Shown here: piece after piece, positions 7,579 through 19,018 of the stretch
Layout of the letters: the number at the start of each line of letters is the position of its first letter
How positions within the stretch are numbered: position 1 is the first letter of the stretch
Assembly (NCBI RefSeq): GCF_023639785.1
Contig: NZ_CP098325.1
Span: 4,092,001 to 4,156,000, forward strand
Origin: Leclercia adecarboxylata
Lineage (GTDB): Bacteria > Pseudomonadota > Gammaproteobacteria > Enterobacterales > Enterobacteriaceae
DNA: 64,000 bases
Direction: 5' to 3'
Position numbers and translations under genes: made by a program
Notes under the pieces: generated by a model
The model's database searches: none
What the model saw: the letters and a program-made list of their open reading frames with translations, nothing else
What the model was told of the DNA's origin: nothing

Positions 7579-8823
7579 TTAATGGTAAACAGGCAAAAGA
7601 TTAAAACTCGACAGCACGTGCACCACAGCGTTGCCAATCCCAAACACCAGGATAAGCGCAATCATCGGTTTGCCGCCCCAGACGCGGAATATTGGGCTAC
7701 CGAAGCGCTTACGTGATTTACGTGCCAGCAGCGCCGGAACAATCGCCGCCCAGATGGTCGCTGCCAGCCCTGCATAACCAATGGCATACAGGAAACCGTT
7801 CGGCCACAGCAGGCCACCGATCACCGGCGGCAGGAAGGTCAGCAGGGCGGTTTTCAGACGGCCCAGGGCTGAATCATCAAAACCACACAGGTCCGCCAGA
7901 TAGTCAAACAGGCCCAGGGTCACGCCAAGGAAAGAGCTCGCCACGGCAAAGTTGGAGAAGATCACCAGCAGCAGATCCAGACTGCGGCTGTTCAGCACGC
8001 CGCTCAGCGCCTGCACCAGCACATCAATGTTACCGCCCTTCTGCGCAATACCGATGAATTCCGGACGCGGGATGTTGCCCATCGTCCCCAGCAGCCAGAT
8101 CGCATACAGCCCCAGCGCCAGCAGCGTGCCATAGACCAGGCAGCGGGTGATGGTGCGCGGATCTTTACCGTAATACTTCATCAGGCTCGGGACGTTGCCG
8201 TGGTAGCCAAACGAGGCCAGACAAAACGGCAGGGTCATCAGCAGATACGGAGAGTACGAGGTATTACTCTGCGCCACGTTAAACAGGGTCGCTGGCGTAA
8301 CGTGCCCCAGCAAGCTGCCAAAGGTCAGGAAAAAGGTGATGACCTTCGCGCCAAGCACAATGGCCGTCATCCGGCTCACCGCTTTCGTGCTCATCCAGAC
8401 GATAAAGGCCACGCCCAGGGCGAAGGCAAAACCCGCCGCACGCGCCGGTACGTTCAGCGACATCTCTGAGAAGGTGTGATGCAGAATCGAGCCGCTCGCC
8501 GAGATATAGGCGTAGGTCAGGATATAGAGCACAAAGGCAATGGAGAGGCCGTTAACGATATTCCAGCGTTTGCCCAGCAGGTCGCGGGTGATGGTGTCGA
8601 AGCTAGAGCCAATACGGTAGTTGAGGTTAGCCTCGAGGATCATCAGCCCGGAGTGCAGCATGCAGAACCAGGTGAAGACCAGCGCCGCCAGCGACCAGAA
8701 GAACCACGCCCCGGACATGACCACCGGCAGAGAGAACATCCCCGCGCCTATGATGGTGCCGCCGATAATCACCACACCGCCGAGCAGTGAGGGTGACGTT
8801 TGGGTGGTGGTTAGTGTCGCCAT
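7579..8823 (-). CDS. mtr: High-affinity tryptophan permease Mtr
   Basis: Inner-membrane tryptophan:H+ symporter of the aromatic amino acid transporter (HAAAP) family, 414 residues with about 11 hydrophobic segments. The N-terminal [19 protein letters not shown] stretch (residues 15-33) is the family's first helix. The family-typical segment [21 protein letters not shown] lies near the middle. Regulation is visible: a TrpR operator sits directly upstream at 8877-8894, as in E. coli, where TrpR represses and TyrR activates mtr. I did not find a clear TyrR box. deaD ends just upstream and is insulated by a terminator. Confidence 0.96.
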   Translation of the reverse strand: MATLTTTQTSPSLLGGVVIIGGTIIGAGMFSLPVVMSGAWFFWSLAALVFTWFCMLHSGLMILEANLNYRIGSSFDTITRDLLGKRWNIVNGLSIAFVLYILTYAYISASGSILHHTFSEMSLNVPARAAGFAFALGVAFIVWMSTKAVSRMTAIVLGAKVITFFLTFGSLLGHVTPATLFNVAQSNTSYSPYLLMTLPFCLASFGYHGNVPSLMKYYGKDPRTITRCLVYGTLLALGLYAIWLLGTMGNIPRPEFIGIAQKGGNIDVLVQALSGVLNSRSLDLLLVIFSNFAVASSFLGVTLGLFDYLADLCGFDDSALGRLKTALLTFLPPVIGGLLWPNGFLYAIGYAGLAATIWAAIVPALLARKSRKRFGSPIFRVWGGKPMIALILVFGIGNAVVHVLSSFNLLPVYH

Positions 8824-8876
8824 ACAGCCTTTTCTCCAGTCAAAAATTTGGGACCTGCATTCTAATGTGCTGCACT

Positions 8877-8894
8877 GTACCAGTACAATAGTAC
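8877..8894 (-). promoter_or_regulatory. TrpR operator of mtr
   Basis: Read on the minus strand the sequence is GTACTATTGTACTGGTAC, close to the trp operator consensus GTACTAGTTAACTAGTAC and nearly the same as the known E. coli mtr operator. It lies 54 bases upstream of the mtr start codon, where bound TrpR would overlap the promoter. Confidence 0.88.
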
Positions 8895-8900
8895 AAAAGG

Positions 8901-8932
8901 AATAAAAAAAGCCCCGATAAAAATATCGGGGC
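8901..8932 (-). terminator. Terminator of deaD
   Basis: Nine-base-pair stem GCCCCGATA/TATCGGGGC with an AAAA loop (plus-strand orientation). On the minus strand the hairpin is followed by a run of seven T. It lies 34 bases after the deaD stop and separates deaD from the mtr operator. Confidence 0.9.
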
Positions 8933-8965
8933 TGTATATTTTACTTTACGACTGAAGCGTTAGGC

Positions 8966-10873
8966 TTACGCGTCACGGCGACGGCTTGGGCCATCTTCGC
9001 GGCGTGGGCCACGGCTTTCGCGACGCTCACCGCTGAAACGACCTGCACCAGGTGCAGCGCCTTCACGACGAGGACCACGGCCGCCTTCACGACGCTCACC
9101 ACCGAAACCACGGCCAGCAGGACGATCGCCATCACGACGCGGACCACGGTCCGGACGCGGCTGAGCATCACCCAGCAGCTGCATGTTCATCGGCTTGTTC
9201 AGGATGCGGGTACGGGTAAAGTGCTGCAGAACCTCGCCCGGCATGCCTTTTGGCAGCTCGATGGTGGAGTGAGTACCGAACAGCTTGATGTTACCGATGT
9301 AACGGCTGCTGATGTCACCTTCGTTAGCAATCGCGCCAACGATATGACGAACTTCAACACCATCATCACGGCCCACTTCAATGCGGTACAGTTCCATTTC
9401 GCCTGCATCACGACGTTCGCGACGTGGACGGTCTTCACCACCACGCTCCGGACGGTCGCCACGCGGGCCACGATCGTTACGGTCGCCACGACGTTCGAAA
9501 CGATCGTCACGGTCACGGAATTCACGCTTAGGACGCATAGGTGCATCTGGCGGTACGATCAGAGAACGTTCGCCCTGCGCCATTTTCAGCAGTGCAGCGG
9601 CCAGCGTTTCGATATCCAGCTCTTCGCCTTCGGCGGTCGGCTGAATCTGCGCCAGCAGCGCACGGTACTGATCCAGATCGCTGCTTTCCAGCTGCTGCTG
9701 TACTTTCGCGGCGAATTTCTCCAGACGGCGTTTGCCCAGCAGATCTGCGTTTGGCAGGTCAGCTTCCGGAATGGTCAGCTTCATGGTGCGTTCGATGTTA
9801 CGCAGCAGACGACGCTCGCGATTCTCAACGAACAGCAGCGCACGGCCCGCACGACCTGCACGACCGGTACGGCCGATACGGTGAACGTAAGACTCGGAAT
9901 CCATCGGGATGTCGTAGTTAACAACCAGGCTGATACGTTCTACGTCCAGACCACGTGCTGCCACGTCGGTTGCGATCAGGATATCCAGACGACCATCTTT
10001 CAGACGCTCCAGAGTCTGCTCACGCAGGGCCTGGTTCATGTCGCCGTTCAGCGCGGCGCTGTTGTAACCGCTACGCTCCAGGGCTTCAGCCACTTCCAGG
10101 GTCGCATTTTTGGTACGAACGAAGATAATCGCCGCATCAAAATCTTCTGCTTCCAGGAAACGCACCAGCGCTTCGTTTTTACGCATGCCGTAAACAGACC
10201 AGTAGCTCTGGCTGATGTCCGGGCGAGTCGTCACGCTGGACTGAATGCGCACTTCCTGCGGCTCTTTCATGAAGCGGCGGGTAATGCGACGGATCGCTTC
10301 CGGCATGGTTGCAGAGAACAGAGCGGTCTGATGACCTTCCGGGATCTGCGCCATAATCGTTTCTACGTCTTCGATGAAGCCCATGCGGAGCATTTCGTCA
10401 GCTTCATCCAGAACCAGACCGCTCAGTTTAGAGAGATCCAGGGTACCGCGCTTCAGGTGATCCAGCAGACGACCCGGCGTACCGACGACGATCTGTGGGC
10501 CCTGACGCAGGGCGCGTAACTGCACGTCGTAACGCTGGCCGCCGTACAGGGCAACTACGTTTACGCCACGCATATGTTTAGAGAATTCAGTCATAGCTTC
10601 CGCAACCTGAACAGCCAGTTCACGGGTCGGAGCCAGTACGAGGATCTGCGGTGCACGCAGGTCCGGATCGATGTTGTTCAGCAGCGGCAGCGAGAACGCT
10701 GCAGTTTTACCGCTACCAGTCTGGGCCATGCCCAGCACGTCACGACCAGAGAGCAGATGTGGGATACATTCTGCCTGGATCGGAGATGGTTTTTCGTAAC
10801 CCAGATCGTTAAGGGCTTCAAGGATAGGAGCCTTCAGGCCCAGATCTGCAAAAGTGGTTTCGAATTCAGCCAT
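8966..10873 (-). CDS. deaD: DEAD-box RNA helicase DeaD (CsdA)
   Basis: Cold-shock-associated ATP-dependent RNA helicase acting in 50S ribosome assembly and mRNA decay. The 635-residue protein shows the Q motif (PSPIQAECI), motif I AQTGSGKT, motif II DEAD, SAT, and [13 protein letters not shown]. After the helicase core come the dimerisation and RNA-binding domain and an arginine/glycine-rich tail of ERREGG-type repeats in the last 70 residues. I use the ATG at 10873 (MAEFETTF), as in E. coli; the frame is open to 10897. The small gene yrbN ends inside its first codons, so initiation is probably coupled. The tail is slightly longer than in E. coli (629 aa). Confidence 0.96.
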   Translation of the reverse strand: MAEFETTFADLGLKAPILEALNDLGYEKPSPIQAECIPHLLSGRDVLGMAQTGSGKTAAFSLPLLNNIDPDLRAPQILVLAPTRELAVQVAEAMTEFSKHMRGVNVVALYGGQRYDVQLRALRQGPQIVVGTPGRLLDHLKRGTLDLSKLSGLVLDEADEMLRMGFIEDVETIMAQIPEGHQTALFSATMPEAIRRITRRFMKEPQEVRIQSSVTTRPDISQSYWSVYGMRKNEALVRFLEAEDFDAAIIFVRTKNATLEVAEALERSGYNSAALNGDMNQALREQTLERLKDGRLDILIATDVAARGLDVERISLVVNYDIPMDSESYVHRIGRTGRAGRAGRALLFVENRERRLLRNIERTMKLTIPEADLPNADLLGKRRLEKFAAKVQQQLESSDLDQYRALLAQIQPTAEGEELDIETLAAALLKMAQGERSLIVPPDAPMRPKREFRDRDDRFERRGDRNDRGPRGDRPERGGEDRPRRERRDAGEMELYRIEVGRDDGVEVRHIVGAIANEGDISSRYIGNIKLFGTHSTIELPKGMPGEVLQHFTRTRILNKPMNMQLLGDAQPRPDRGPRRDGDRPAGRGFGGERREGGRGPRREGAAPGAGRFSGERRESRGPRREDGPSRRRDA

Positions 10874-10946
10874 GTAGTACGAGTGCCTCAATGTCAATGG
10901 CGGCCAGTCTACATAACTCGTCGTGAAAATTTTCGGTAATTTTCAT
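10866..10946 (-). CDS. yrbN: Small protein YrbN, 26 residues
   Basis: A 26-codon ORF between nlpI and deaD encoding [17 protein letters not shown] followed by nine more residues, matching the E. coli small protein YrbN as I remember it. Its stop TGA lies at 10868-10866, overlapping the deaD ATG at 10873-10871 by eight bases in another frame. The function is unknown. Conservation of sequence and of the overlap suggests a translational-coupling leader for the helicase gene. Too short for standard ORF filters, but well supported by its match and position. Confidence 0.85.
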   Translation of the reverse strand: MKITENFHDELCRLAAIDIEALVLHG

Positions 10947-11056
10947 TAAAAGTGTGAACCGGCTCAAAGTAGGTGTATTGACGAACAACAACGCCCTCAC
11001 CCGTTAAGATGATGGCAATCAAAAAAATGATTACGGGCTGATGTTTATGTCGTCAG

Positions 11057-11941
11057 CTATTGCTGGTCCGATTCTGCCAGGTCGTCGTGCTCCTGGCCCA
11101 AGAGCGATAATTCCAACAATGCATAACGGTGCTCAACGTAGTTGTGTACGTTATTAGCGACCGCTAATTTGAACAGTGCCGTGGCGCTGTCCATATCCCC
11201 CAGACTTAGGTAGTACTTACCTAAATAGAAGTTGGTTTCACTGAGATGCTCAGCGAGCGAGGTGTTATCCGTTGCGTCTGCCTTGAGCCTTTCCATCAGC
11301 GTTGCTTCGCTGATGTTGCCCAGGTAGAACTCGACAATATTCCATCCCCACTGTTCCTTGTCCGATTTTTCGAAGCGTTGCTTTAACGCGTCTTTGGCCT
11401 GCTTTGCATCGAGCTTCTGCTCAACAATGTAAAGCCACAGGCTACGGAAAGGATCGTTAGGATCGTCTTGATAAAACGCCAGCAGATCATCTTGCGCTAA
11501 CTTGTCACGACCGCCGTAATACAGGGCAATTCCACGATTCAAGTGCGCGTAGTTGTAAGTTGGATCAAGCTCAAGTACAGAATCAAACGCTTCATAGGCA
11601 GCATCAAAATTGCCTGCCTGCGTTAAATAAATGCCTAAGTAATTGAATACTTCAGGCATATCCGGTCGGATCGCCAACGCTTGTGAAAAATCATTTCGCG
11701 CCAGTGCCCTCAGACCGAGACTATCATACAACACTCCGCGCTCATATAAAAGCTGTGCGCGTTCGTCATCGGTTAAAGCCCGACTGGCAAGAATTTGTTC
11801 CATGCGTGCCAGAATCACTTCCTGCTGCAAAGTCGGTTGCAGTGGCACTGCGAGGACTTCACTTTTACGCCAGGCAGAGTTGCTGCATCCTGCCAGCGTC
11901 AAAGCTGTCGCAACGAAACACCAGCGCAGAAAAGGCTTCAT
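11057..11941 (-). CDS. nlpI: Lipoprotein NlpI (TPR adaptor)
   Basis: Outer-membrane lipoprotein that in E. coli is an adaptor for the protease Prc and organises peptidoglycan hydrolases such as MepS. The signal peptide ends in the lipobox LAGC with Cys19. The mature part is built of tetratricopeptide repeats (for example [25 protein letters not shown] near residues 95-119 and the following repeat with [16 protein letters not shown]). The ATG at 11941 gives 294 residues, exactly the E. coli length; the frame is open upstream to 12049 but that part is not homologous. It lies downstream of pnp on the same strand. Confidence 0.96.
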   Translation of the reverse strand: MKPFLRWCFVATALTLAGCSNSAWRKSEVLAVPLQPTLQQEVILARMEQILASRALTDDERAQLLYERGVLYDSLGLRALARNDFSQALAIRPDMPEVFNYLGIYLTQAGNFDAAYEAFDSVLELDPTYNYAHLNRGIALYYGGRDKLAQDDLLAFYQDDPNDPFRSLWLYIVEQKLDAKQAKDALKQRFEKSDKEQWGWNIVEFYLGNISEATLMERLKADATDNTSLAEHLSETNFYLGKYYLSLGDMDSATALFKLAVANNVHNYVEHRYALLELSLLGQEHDDLAESDQQ

Positions 11942-12018
11942 TTCCCACTCCCGAAGACAACTATTGGATGAACGTCCTGTCCCCCGGCGGCTCAACAAGG
12001 CGTCCTGCCTGATAACAA

Positions 12019-12040
12019 GCCCCCCGCTTACGCGGAGGGC
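12019..12040 (-). terminator. Hairpin after pnp
   Basis: Stem GCCCCCCGC/GCGGAGGGC with one mismatch and a four-base loop, 12 bases past the pnp stop. On the minus strand it is followed by TTGTTATC, a weak T-tract, so it probably terminates only partly and protects the pnp 3' end, leaving read-through into nlpI. Confidence 0.55.
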
Positions 12041-12051
12041 AAACGGCAACC

Positions 12052-14187
12052 TTACTCGCCTTGTTCTGCTGCCGGAGCTTCCGGCGCAGCGGCAGGCTGA
12101 GTCTGCTCGGTCGCTTCTTTAATGCTCAGACGGATACGGCCCTGGCGGTCAACTTCCAGAACTTTAACCGGAACTTCCTGACCCATCTGCAGGTAATCGG
12201 TCACTTTCTCAACGCGCTTGTCAGCGATCTGAGAGATGTGAACCAGACCTTCTTTACCGCCACCGATGGCAACGAATGCGCCAAAGTCAACGATACGGGT
12301 CACTTTACCGCTGTAGATACGGCCCACTTCGATCTCTGCAGTGATCTCTTCGATACGACGGATAGCGAATTTCGCTTTCTCGCCGTCGGTCGCTGCGATC
12401 TTCACAGTACCGTCATCTTCGATTTCGATGGTAGTGCCGGTCTCTTCGGTCAGAGCACGGATAACGGAACCGCCTTTACCGATAACGTCTTTGATCTTGT
12501 CCGGGCTGATCTTGATAGTGTGGATACGTGGCGCGAACTGGGAAATGTCGCCACGCGGCGCGTTAATCGCCTGTTCCATCACGCTCAGGATGTGCAGACG
12601 TGCACCTTTCGCCTGGTTCAGCGCAGCATGCATGATCTCTTTGGTGATGCCTTCAATTTTGATATCCATCTGCAGGGCAGAGATACCTTCGCGGGAACCC
12701 GCAACTTTGAAGTCCATATCACCCAGGTGATCTTCGTCGCCCAGGATGTCAGACAGAACAACGTAGTTGTCGCCTTCTTTCACCAGACCCATCGCGATAC
12801 CCGCAACGGCTGCTTTCACAGGAACACCCGCGTCCATCAGTGCCAGAGAAGCACCGCACACGGAAGCCATGGAAGAAGAACCGTTAGATTCGGTGATTTC
12901 AGAAACCACGCGAACGGTGTACGGGAATTTATCAGCATCTGGCATTACAGCCAGCACGCCGCGCTTCGCCAGACGACCGTGACCAATTTCACGACGTTTC
13001 GGCGAGCCAACCATACCGGTTTCACCTACGGAGTACGGAGGGAAGTTGTAGTGGAACAGGAAGCTGTCAGTGCGCTCGCCCATCAGTTCGTCGATGTTCT
13101 GTGCGTCACGGGCAGTACCCAGAGTCGCGGTGACCAGCGCCTGAGTTTCACCACGGGTGAACAGTGCGGAACCGTGAGTACGTGGCAGAACGCCAGTACG
13201 CACATCCAGACCACGGATCATGTCTTTTTCACGGCCATCAATACGCGGCTCGCCTGCCAGAACGCGGCTACGAACAACGTTTTTCTCGATAGCGTGCAGG
13301 ATTTCGCTCAGCTCGTTAGCGTCCAGGGCTTCATCTTCAGCAACCAGCGTAGCGATGGTTTCAGATTTGATGACGTCAACCTGAGCATAACGCTCTTGCT
13401 TGTCGGTGATGCGGTAAGCATCGCTCAGACGTGCTTCTGCCAGGGCTGCAACGCGTGCATTCAGCGCGTCGTTTGCTGCTTCTGGCTGCCAGTCCCAACG
13501 TGGTTTACCGGCTTCTTTCACCAGGTCGTTGATGTTCTGGATAACGATCTGCTGCTGGTCGTGGCCAAATACCACAGCGCCCAGCATCTGGTCTTCGCTC
13601 AGCAGTTCTGCTTCGGATTCAACCATCAGTACCGCAGCTTCTGTACCGGCAACAACCAGGTCCAGCTTGCTCTCTTTCAGCTCGTCCTGAGTTGGGTTCA
13701 GAACGTACTGGTCATTGATGTAACCAACGCGCGCAGCACCGATAGGACCGTTGAATGGAATACCAGACAGGGACAGGGCTGCAGATGCGCCGATCATCGC
13801 TACGATGTCCGGGTTAACCTGCGGGTTAACGGAAACAACGGTGGCGATAACCTGAACTTCGTTAACGAAGCCTTCCGGGAACAGCGGACGAACCGGGCGG
13901 TCAATCAGACGCGCAATCAGGGTTTCGCCTTCGCTTGGACGGCCTTCACGACGGAAGAAACCACCCGGGATTTTACCGGCAGCGTAGGTACGCTCCTGGT
14001 AGTTAACGGTCAGTGGGAAGAAGTCCTGACCTGGTTTTGCTTTCTTCTGGCCGACAACGGTTACGAATACCGCGGTGTCATCCATGCTTACCATAACGGC
14101 AGCAGTAGCCTGACGTGCCATCATGCCGGTTTCCAGCGTAACGGTATGTTGGCCGTACTGGAATTTACGAACGATCGGATTCAGCAA
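12052..14187 (-). CDS. pnp: Polyribonucleotide nucleotidyltransferase (PNPase)
   Basis: 3'-5' phosphorolytic exoribonuclease and part of the RNA degradosome. The 711-residue length equals E. coli PNPase. Two RNase PH domains are joined by the helical domain. A KH domain ([16 protein letters not shown] at about 562-577) and an S1 domain ([23 protein letters not shown] region at about 630-652) follow. Translation starts at a TTG (14187), with AAGGA upstream, as in E. coli. An RNase III-type hairpin lies in the leader, consistent with autoregulation by RNase III and PNPase. Confidence 0.97.
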   Translation of the reverse strand: MLNPIVRKFQYGQHTVTLETGMMARQATAAVMVSMDDTAVFVTVVGQKKAKPGQDFFPLTVNYQERTYAAGKIPGGFFRREGRPSEGETLIARLIDRPVRPLFPEGFVNEVQVIATVVSVNPQVNPDIVAMIGASAALSLSGIPFNGPIGAARVGYINDQYVLNPTQDELKESKLDLVVAGTEAAVLMVESEAELLSEDQMLGAVVFGHDQQQIVIQNINDLVKEAGKPRWDWQPEAANDALNARVAALAEARLSDAYRITDKQERYAQVDVIKSETIATLVAEDEALDANELSEILHAIEKNVVRSRVLAGEPRIDGREKDMIRGLDVRTGVLPRTHGSALFTRGETQALVTATLGTARDAQNIDELMGERTDSFLFHYNFPPYSVGETGMVGSPKRREIGHGRLAKRGVLAVMPDADKFPYTVRVVSEITESNGSSSMASVCGASLALMDAGVPVKAAVAGIAMGLVKEGDNYVVLSDILGDEDHLGDMDFKVAGSREGISALQMDIKIEGITKEIMHAALNQAKGARLHILSVMEQAINAPRGDISQFAPRIHTIKISPDKIKDVIGKGGSVIRALTEETGTTIEIEDDGTVKIAATDGEKAKFAIRRIEEITAEIEVGRIYSGKVTRIVDFGAFVAIGGGKEGLVHISQIADKRVEKVTDYLQMGQEVPVKVLEVDRQGRIRLSIKEATEQTQPAAAPEAPAAEQGE

Positions 14188-14254
14188 GATTCTGTCCTTT
14201 CTTAAATGAATGACAGCACACCAGAGGCGTGCTGACTTTTACCGGACCTTCTTC

Positions 14255-14324
14255 GCATCCTCGCGACTAATGACAACCGACACCCTCATGGGTGAAGCCT
14301 CTCATTAGCCGCGCGAACCTCTGC
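14255..14324 (-). promoter_or_regulatory. pnp leader hairpin (RNase III processing site)
   Basis: On the minus strand GCAGAGGTTCGCGCGGCTAA pairs, with small bulges, with TTAGTCGCGAGGATGC about 40 bases later. This matches the long E. coli pnp leader stem-loop that RNase III cuts and PNPase then degrades to repress its own synthesis. It lies 68 bases upstream of the TTG start. The small RNA SraG is reported from this interval in E. coli, but I could not confirm a counterpart. Confidence 0.8.
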
Positions 14325-14384
14325 AATGAAGATCATTTATAGCAACAATACATTAGTTTCCAGTGAATTGCTGCGGTCTGGTTG

Positions 14385-14406
14385 AAAAAAGGGGCCATAA
14401 GGCCCC
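14385..14406 (-). terminator. Terminator of rpsO
   Basis: Hairpin GGGGCC-ATAA-GGCCCC followed on the minus strand by six T, 22 bases after the rpsO stop. It corresponds to the well-studied rpsO attenuator ahead of pnp. Confidence 0.88.
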
Positions 14407-14427
14407 CTTTTCTGAAACTCGCAAGAC

Positions 14428-14775
<348 letters not shown>

Positions 14776-14806
14776 TTAAACAATTTGCCAGACGTTAAGC
14801 CGCAAT

Positions 14807-14835
14807 ATTCTACCCGCCTCCCCTGCTTATCGCAA
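14807..14835 (-). promoter_or_regulatory. rpsO promoter
   Basis: Minus-strand TTGCGA (14835-14830) and TAGAAT (14812-14807) with exact 17-base spacing, in the truB-rpsO gap. The palindrome AATTGTTTAACAATT (14771-14785) lies in the expected leader between this promoter and the rpsO start; its role is unknown. Confidence 0.7.
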
Positions 14836-14849
14836 GGTAAGGCGTCAGC

Positions 14850-15794
14850 TTATGCCGGATATTCAACCACCAGACGGCGCGGGGCGACACGACCTTCGTC
14901 GTCGATTTCCCCCATACCGATAAAGGTGTTGTCATCCCCTTCCGTAACGCGTACCAGGCCTTTCGCCGGGACGTCCGTCGTGCGCACCGGGTTGCCGTTT
15001 TTGAAGTAAACGGAGGAGGTTAAGGGAAGATTGACCACAGGGTAGTCCGAAGCAGGACTGTCCATCGACATCAGCAAAGGGTCCAGCAGATCTGCGATCT
15101 CGGTGCCCTGCGCCTGCGCCTGGTCTACCAGCGCCTGCAGCTGCTCCAGCGTCACCATACGTTCAGCCGGATATTTGCTGACCGCCAGACGACGCAGATA
15201 AATAACATGCGCGCCACAGCCCAGCTTCTCACCCAGATCGTCGATAATGGTGCGGATGTAAGTGCCTTTTGAGCAGTGGACTTCCAGCTCCAGCTCATCG
15301 CCTTCGTGTCGAATGAACAGCAGCTCATAAACCGTAATCGGCCGGGCCTCACGTGGCACCTCAATCCCCTGACGCGCATATTCGTAGAGCTTTTTGCCCT
15401 GATACTTCAGCGCCGAGTACATGGACGGCACCTGCTGGGTGTCACCACGGAAGCTTTCCAGCGCAGCATCAAGCTGTTCAGCGCTGAACGTCACCGGCCG
15501 CTCTTCAACAACCTGGCCATCCGCATCGGAGGTGTCCGTGCGCTGGCCCAGTTTTGCAATCACGCGGTAGCGTTTATCCGAATCCAGCAGATACTGGGAA
15601 AACTTCGTCGCTTCCCCCAGACAAATCGGCAGCATACCGGTCGCCAGCGGATCCAACGCCCCGGTATGACCCGCACGGTTAGCATTGTAGAGACGCTTTA
15701 CTTTTTGCAGCACGTCGTTACTGGATGCACCCTGAGGTTTATCCAGCAGCAGCACGCCGTGCACGTCGCGACCGCGACGACGAGGACGACTCAT
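14850..15794 (-). CDS. truB: tRNA pseudouridine-55 synthase TruB
   Basis: Makes pseudouridine 55 in the T-loop of tRNAs and acts as a tRNA chaperone. The catalytic aspartate is Asp48 in [14 protein letters not shown]-terminal PUA-type domain covers about residues 250-314. The 314-residue length equals the E. coli enzyme. The ATG shares one base with the rbfA stop (TGATG), so translation is coupled to rbfA in the metY-pnp transcription unit. Confidence 0.97.
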   Translation of the reverse strand: MSRPRRRGRDVHGVLLLDKPQGASSNDVLQKVKRLYNANRAGHTGALDPLATGMLPICLGEATKFSQYLLDSDKRYRVIAKLGQRTDTSDADGQVVEERPVTFSAEQLDAALESFRGDTQQVPSMYSALKYQGKKLYEYARQGIEVPREARPITVYELLFIRHEGDELELEVHCSKGTYIRTIIDDLGEKLGCGAHVIYLRRLAVSKYPAERMVTLEQLQALVDQAQAQGTEIADLLDPLLMSMDSPASDYPVVNLPLTSSVYFKNGNPVRTTDVPAKGLVRVTEGDDNTFIGMGEIDDEGRVAPRRLVVEYPA

Positions 15795-16195
15795 CAGTCC
15801 TCCTTTTTATCGTCCGGGTTCACACGACGCTCATCATCCTGTTTCACCACGCTGGTAACCAGGTTGGACATGCGCATCCCTTCAACCAGCGAGTTGTCAT
15901 AGAAGAAGGTCAGTTCCGGCACGATACGCAGACGCATAGCTTTGCCCAGCAGGGAACGGATAAAACCGGACGCATCCTGCAGTGCTTTGATACCCAGCTT
16001 AACCGCTGCTTCGTCCTGGTCGTTCAGGAAGGTGACGAATACTTTGGCATAGGCCAGATCGCGGGACACTTCAACACCGGATACGGTGGTCATCATGCCC
16101 AGACGTGGATCTTTAATTTCACGCTGCAGGATGATTGCGATCTCTTTTTGAATTTCCTGCGCGACGCGCTGAGGGCGACCAAATTCTTTCGCCAT
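15794..16195 (-). CDS. rbfA: Ribosome-binding factor A
   Basis: Single KH-like domain protein that binds free 30S subunits and is needed for 16S rRNA 5'-end maturation, especially in the cold. 133 residues, starting [10 protein letters not shown] at 16195, as in E. coli; the frame is open for six more codons without support. GGAGAA precedes the ATG. A terminator-like hairpin ends only about 17 bases before the start, so its expression may depend on read-through or an undetected promoter. Confidence 0.96.
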   Translation of the reverse strand: MAKEFGRPQRVAQEIQKEIAIILQREIKDPRLGMMTTVSGVEVSRDLAYAKVFVTFLNDQDEAAVKLGIKALQDASGFIRSLLGKAMRLRIVPELTFFYDNSLVEGMRMSNLVTSVVKQDDERRVNPDDKKED

Positions 16196-16211
16196 AATAA
16201 ATTCTCCAGAC

Positions 16212-16236
16212 AAAAAAGGGGCTAAAGCCCCTTTTT
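16212..16236 (-). terminator. Terminator-like hairpin between infB and rbfA
   Basis: GGGGC-TTTA-GCCCC (minus strand) with A-rich 5' and T-rich 3' flanks (six T at 16217-16212) that extend the stem. It lies inside what is an operon in E. coli and 17 bases before the rbfA ATG. It probably gives partial termination or mRNA 3'-end protection. Confidence 0.7.
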
Positions 16237-16244
16237 AAAATTAT

Positions 16245-16277
16245 TGCCGGGTGGCGCTTCGCTTACCCGGCCTACGC
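16245..16277. repeat. REP-type palindrome in the infB-rbfA gap
   Basis: GCCGGGTGGCGCTTCGCTTACCCGGC core. Together with the adjacent terminator-like hairpin it fills the gap between infB and rbfA. Confidence 0.88.
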
Positions 16278-16303
16278 ATTTGCGGCCCAAGAGCCCACAA
16301 AGA

Positions 16304-18994
16304 TTACGCGATGGTACGCTGAATTTCGATGATCTCGAACACTTCGATCATATCGCCAACGCGAACGTCGTTGTAGTTCTTAACGCCGATACCACATTCC
16401 ATGCCGTTACGGACTTCGTTAACGTCATCTTTGAAGCGGCGCAGGGATTCCAGCTCGCCTTCGTAGATAACCACGTTGTCACGCAGTACGCGGATTGGGT
16501 TGTGACGCTTGATGTTACCTTCGGTAACCATACAGCCCGCGATAGCACCGAATTTCGGTGATTTAAACACGTCACGAACTTCAGCCAGACCGATAATCTG
16601 CTGTTTCAGTTCCGGAGACAGCATACCGCTCATTGCTGCTTTCACTTCGTCGATCAGATGATAGATGACGGAGTAGTAACGCAGATCCAGGCTTTCCGCT
16701 TCGATCACGCGACGCGCAGAGGCATCGGCACGGACGTTGAAGCCAACCAGAATGGCGTTGGACGCTGCAGCCAGGGTTGCGTCGGTTTCGGTGATACCAC
16801 CTACGCCGGAACCGATGATCTTCACTTTCACTTCGTCGGTAGACAGCTTCAGTAAAGAGTCGGAGATCGCTTCCACAGAACCCTGAACGTCTGCCTTCAG
16901 AACGACGTTCACTTCGTGAACTTCGCCTTCGGTCATGTTGGCAAACATGTTCTCGAGTTTAGATTTCTGCTGACGAGCCAGTTTAACTTCACGGAATTTG
17001 CCCTGACGGTACAGTGCAACTTCACGCGCTTTCTTCTCGTCACGCACAACGGTCACTTCATCACCGGCAGCCGGAACACCGGACAGACCCAGGATTTCCA
17101 CAGGAATGGATGGACCTGCTTCCAGCACTTCACGACCCAGTTCGTCGCGCATTGCACGAACACGGCCATATTCGAAGCCACACAGAACGATGTCGCCTTT
17201 GTTCAGGGTACCTTCACGTACCAGAACGGTAGCAACCGGACCACGACCTTTATCCAGGAAGGATTCGATTACCGCGCCGCTCGCCATACCGTTGCGAACC
17301 GCTTTCAGCTCCAGAACTTCAGCCTGCAGCAGGATAGCGTTCAGCAGGTCATCGATACCGGTACCCACTTTTGCAGAAACCGGGATGAACTGAGACTCAC
17401 CGCCCCACTCTTCCGGCATAACACCGTACTGGGACAGTTCGTTTTTAACGCGATCCATGTCCGCTTCTGGCTTATCGATTTTGTTCACTGCAACAACCAG
17501 AGGCACCTGCGCCGCTTTCGCGTGCTGGATAGCTTCGATGGTCTGTGGCATTACGCCATCGTCTGCTGCGACCACCAGAACAACGATGTCCGTTGCCTGA
17601 GCACCACGAGCACGCATAGAGGTAAACGCGGCGTGACCCGGGGTATCCAGGAAGGTGATCATCCCGTTATCGGTTTCTACATGGTATGCACCGATGTGCT
17701 GGGTAATGCCACCTGCTTCGCCAGAGGCGACTTTGGTGGAACGAATGTAGTCCAGCAGAGAGGTTTTACCGTGGTCAACGTGACCCATGATGGTCACTAC
17801 AGGTGCACGCGGCTCAGCGGCTGCACCGGTGTCACGGTCGCTCATTACTGCTTCTTCCAGCTCGTTTTCACGACGCAGGATAACTTTGTGGCCCATCTCT
17901 TCGGCAACCAGCTGTGCGGTTTCCTGATCGATGACCTGGTTAATGGTCGCCATGGCGCCCAGCTTCATCATCGCTTTGATGACCTGAGAACCTTTAACGG
18001 CCATCTTGTTCGCCAGATCGCCAACGGTAATGGTTTCGCCAATGATAACGTCACGGTTAACGGCCTGCGCTGGCTTCTGGAAGCCCTGCTGCAGCGCGGA
18101 ACCTTTACGCTTGCCACCTTTACCACCGCGACCCGCTGCACGCGCTTCTTCGCGATCGGCTTTGGATTCAGCGTGCTTATTACCCTTCTTCTGAGGACGG
18201 GCAGATTTTGATGCTGTGCGGGTACGGCCACGACCACCTTCAACTTCACGGTCGTTCTCATCTTCCGCCTGACGTGCATGCTGGGAAGTGGTCACGTGAT
18301 AGTCGCTGTTGTCTTCAGACGGCTCAGCGGTATTCACGCCGTTCTTCTCGTTTTCTTCGGCCATACGGCGCGCTTCTTCAGCAACACGACGCGCATCTTC
18401 TTCCAGCTTACGGCGTGCTTCTTCTTCCGCTTTGCGCTTCAGTTCAGCAGCTTCATTTTCACGACGGGCTTTTTCCGTCTGGGCTGTTTTGGTCATATCG
18501 TCAGTCTGTTGATTGCTCACTTTGTCTTTTTCCGCAGCGTCGCGCTTCGCTTTATCAGCGGCTTCGCGTTTCGCTTTTTCTGCGGCCTCACGTTCAGCTT
18601 TTAATACTGCCTCACGTTTGGCATTTTCTTCTGCCTCACGCTGGGCTTGCTCTTCCGCTTCACGCTGTGCCTGCTCTTCCGCAGCGAGGCGTTCTGCCTC
18701 TTGCGGATCACGTTTTACAAAGGTGCGCGTCTTGCGGACTTCGATTTGTACCGATTTACTTTTTCCACCGGTACCTGGAATGTTTAACGTGCTACGCGTT
18801 TTGCGCTGCAGCGTTAACTTGTCAGGCGTTGAACCGTGTTCACGGTTCAGGTGCGTTAACAAGGTTTGTTTTTCTTGCGCGGTCACCGAGTCATCAGCGG
18901 ACTTCGGGATCCCTGCATCAGCAAATTGCTGTACCAGGCGATCCACGGAGGTCTGAATCTCGGCAGCCAGCGTTTTTACAGTTACATCAGTCAT
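16304..18994 (-). CDS. infB: Translation initiation factor IF-2
   Basis: GTPase that places fMet-tRNA on the 30S subunit and promotes subunit joining. The 896-residue protein has an N-terminal IF2N domain, a long charged Ala/Glu/Lys/Arg coiled region (about 95-250) and the G domain beginning with GHVDHGKTS and including DTPGH and NKID. C-terminal domains that bind fMet-tRNA follow. Internal starts for shorter isoforms look conserved: GTG for Val159 at 18520 and ATG for Met167 at 18496, equivalent to the IF2-2 and IF2-3 starts of E. coli. It lies 24 bases downstream of nusA. Confidence 0.97.
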   Translation of the reverse strand: MTDVTVKTLAAEIQTSVDRLVQQFADAGIPKSADDSVTAQEKQTLLTHLNREHGSTPDKLTLQRKTRSTLNIPGTGGKSKSVQIEVRKTRTFVKRDPQEAERLAAEEQAQREAEEQAQREAEENAKREAVLKAEREAAEKAKREAADKAKRDAAEKDKVSNQQTDDMTKTAQTEKARRENEAAELKRKAEEEARRKLEEDARRVAEEARRMAEENEKNGVNTAEPSEDNSDYHVTTSQHARQAEDENDREVEGGRGRTRTASKSARPQKKGNKHAESKADREEARAAGRGGKGGKRKGSALQQGFQKPAQAVNRDVIIGETITVGDLANKMAVKGSQVIKAMMKLGAMATINQVIDQETAQLVAEEMGHKVILRRENELEEAVMSDRDTGAAAEPRAPVVTIMGHVDHGKTSLLDYIRSTKVASGEAGGITQHIGAYHVETDNGMITFLDTPGHAAFTSMRARGAQATDIVVLVVAADDGVMPQTIEAIQHAKAAQVPLVVAVNKIDKPEADMDRVKNELSQYGVMPEEWGGESQFIPVSAKVGTGIDDLLNAILLQAEVLELKAVRNGMASGAVIESFLDKGRGPVATVLVREGTLNKGDIVLCGFEYGRVRAMRDELGREVLEAGPSIPVEILGLSGVPAAGDEVTVVRDEKKAREVALYRQGKFREVKLARQQKSKLENMFANMTEGEVHEVNVVLKADVQGSVEAISDSLLKLSTDEVKVKIIGSGVGGITETDATLAAASNAILVGFNVRADASARRVIEAESLDLRYYSVIYHLIDEVKAAMSGMLSPELKQQIIGLAEVRDVFKSPKFGAIAGCMVTEGNIKRHNPIRVLRDNVVIYEGELESLRRFKDDVNEVRNGMECGIGVKNYNDVRVGDMIEVFEIIEIQRTIA

Positions 18995-19018
18995 GCTGTT
19001 CCTTCCTGCTACAGTTTA

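Noticed and set aside
8966..9200. Repetitive ERREGG-type coding repeats at the end of deaD as a possible tandem repeat array
   Set aside because: This is the normal low-complexity Arg/Gly-rich tail of DeaD in frame, not an independent repeat element.
12061..14205. 714-codon open frame antisense to pnp
   Set aside because: It mirrors pnp almost exactly and its predicted protein is rich in Asn, His, Phe and Thr, the signature of a shadow frame opposite a highly expressed, codon-biased gene. It has no recognisable domain.
14188..14427. Small RNA SraG between pnp and rpsO
   Set aside because: Known at this place in E. coli, but I could not recognise its promoter or terminator here; the visible structure is explained by the RNase III hairpin and the rpsO terminator.
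16916..18211. 431-codon open frame antisense to infB, and similar long frames antisense to deaD (9221-10519), argG (21611-23095), glmM (23752-24975), ftsH (26164-27279) and murA (37846-39126)
   Set aside because: All lie opposite well-recognised essential or highly expressed genes, lack ribosome-binding sites and domains, and have shadow-type composition.
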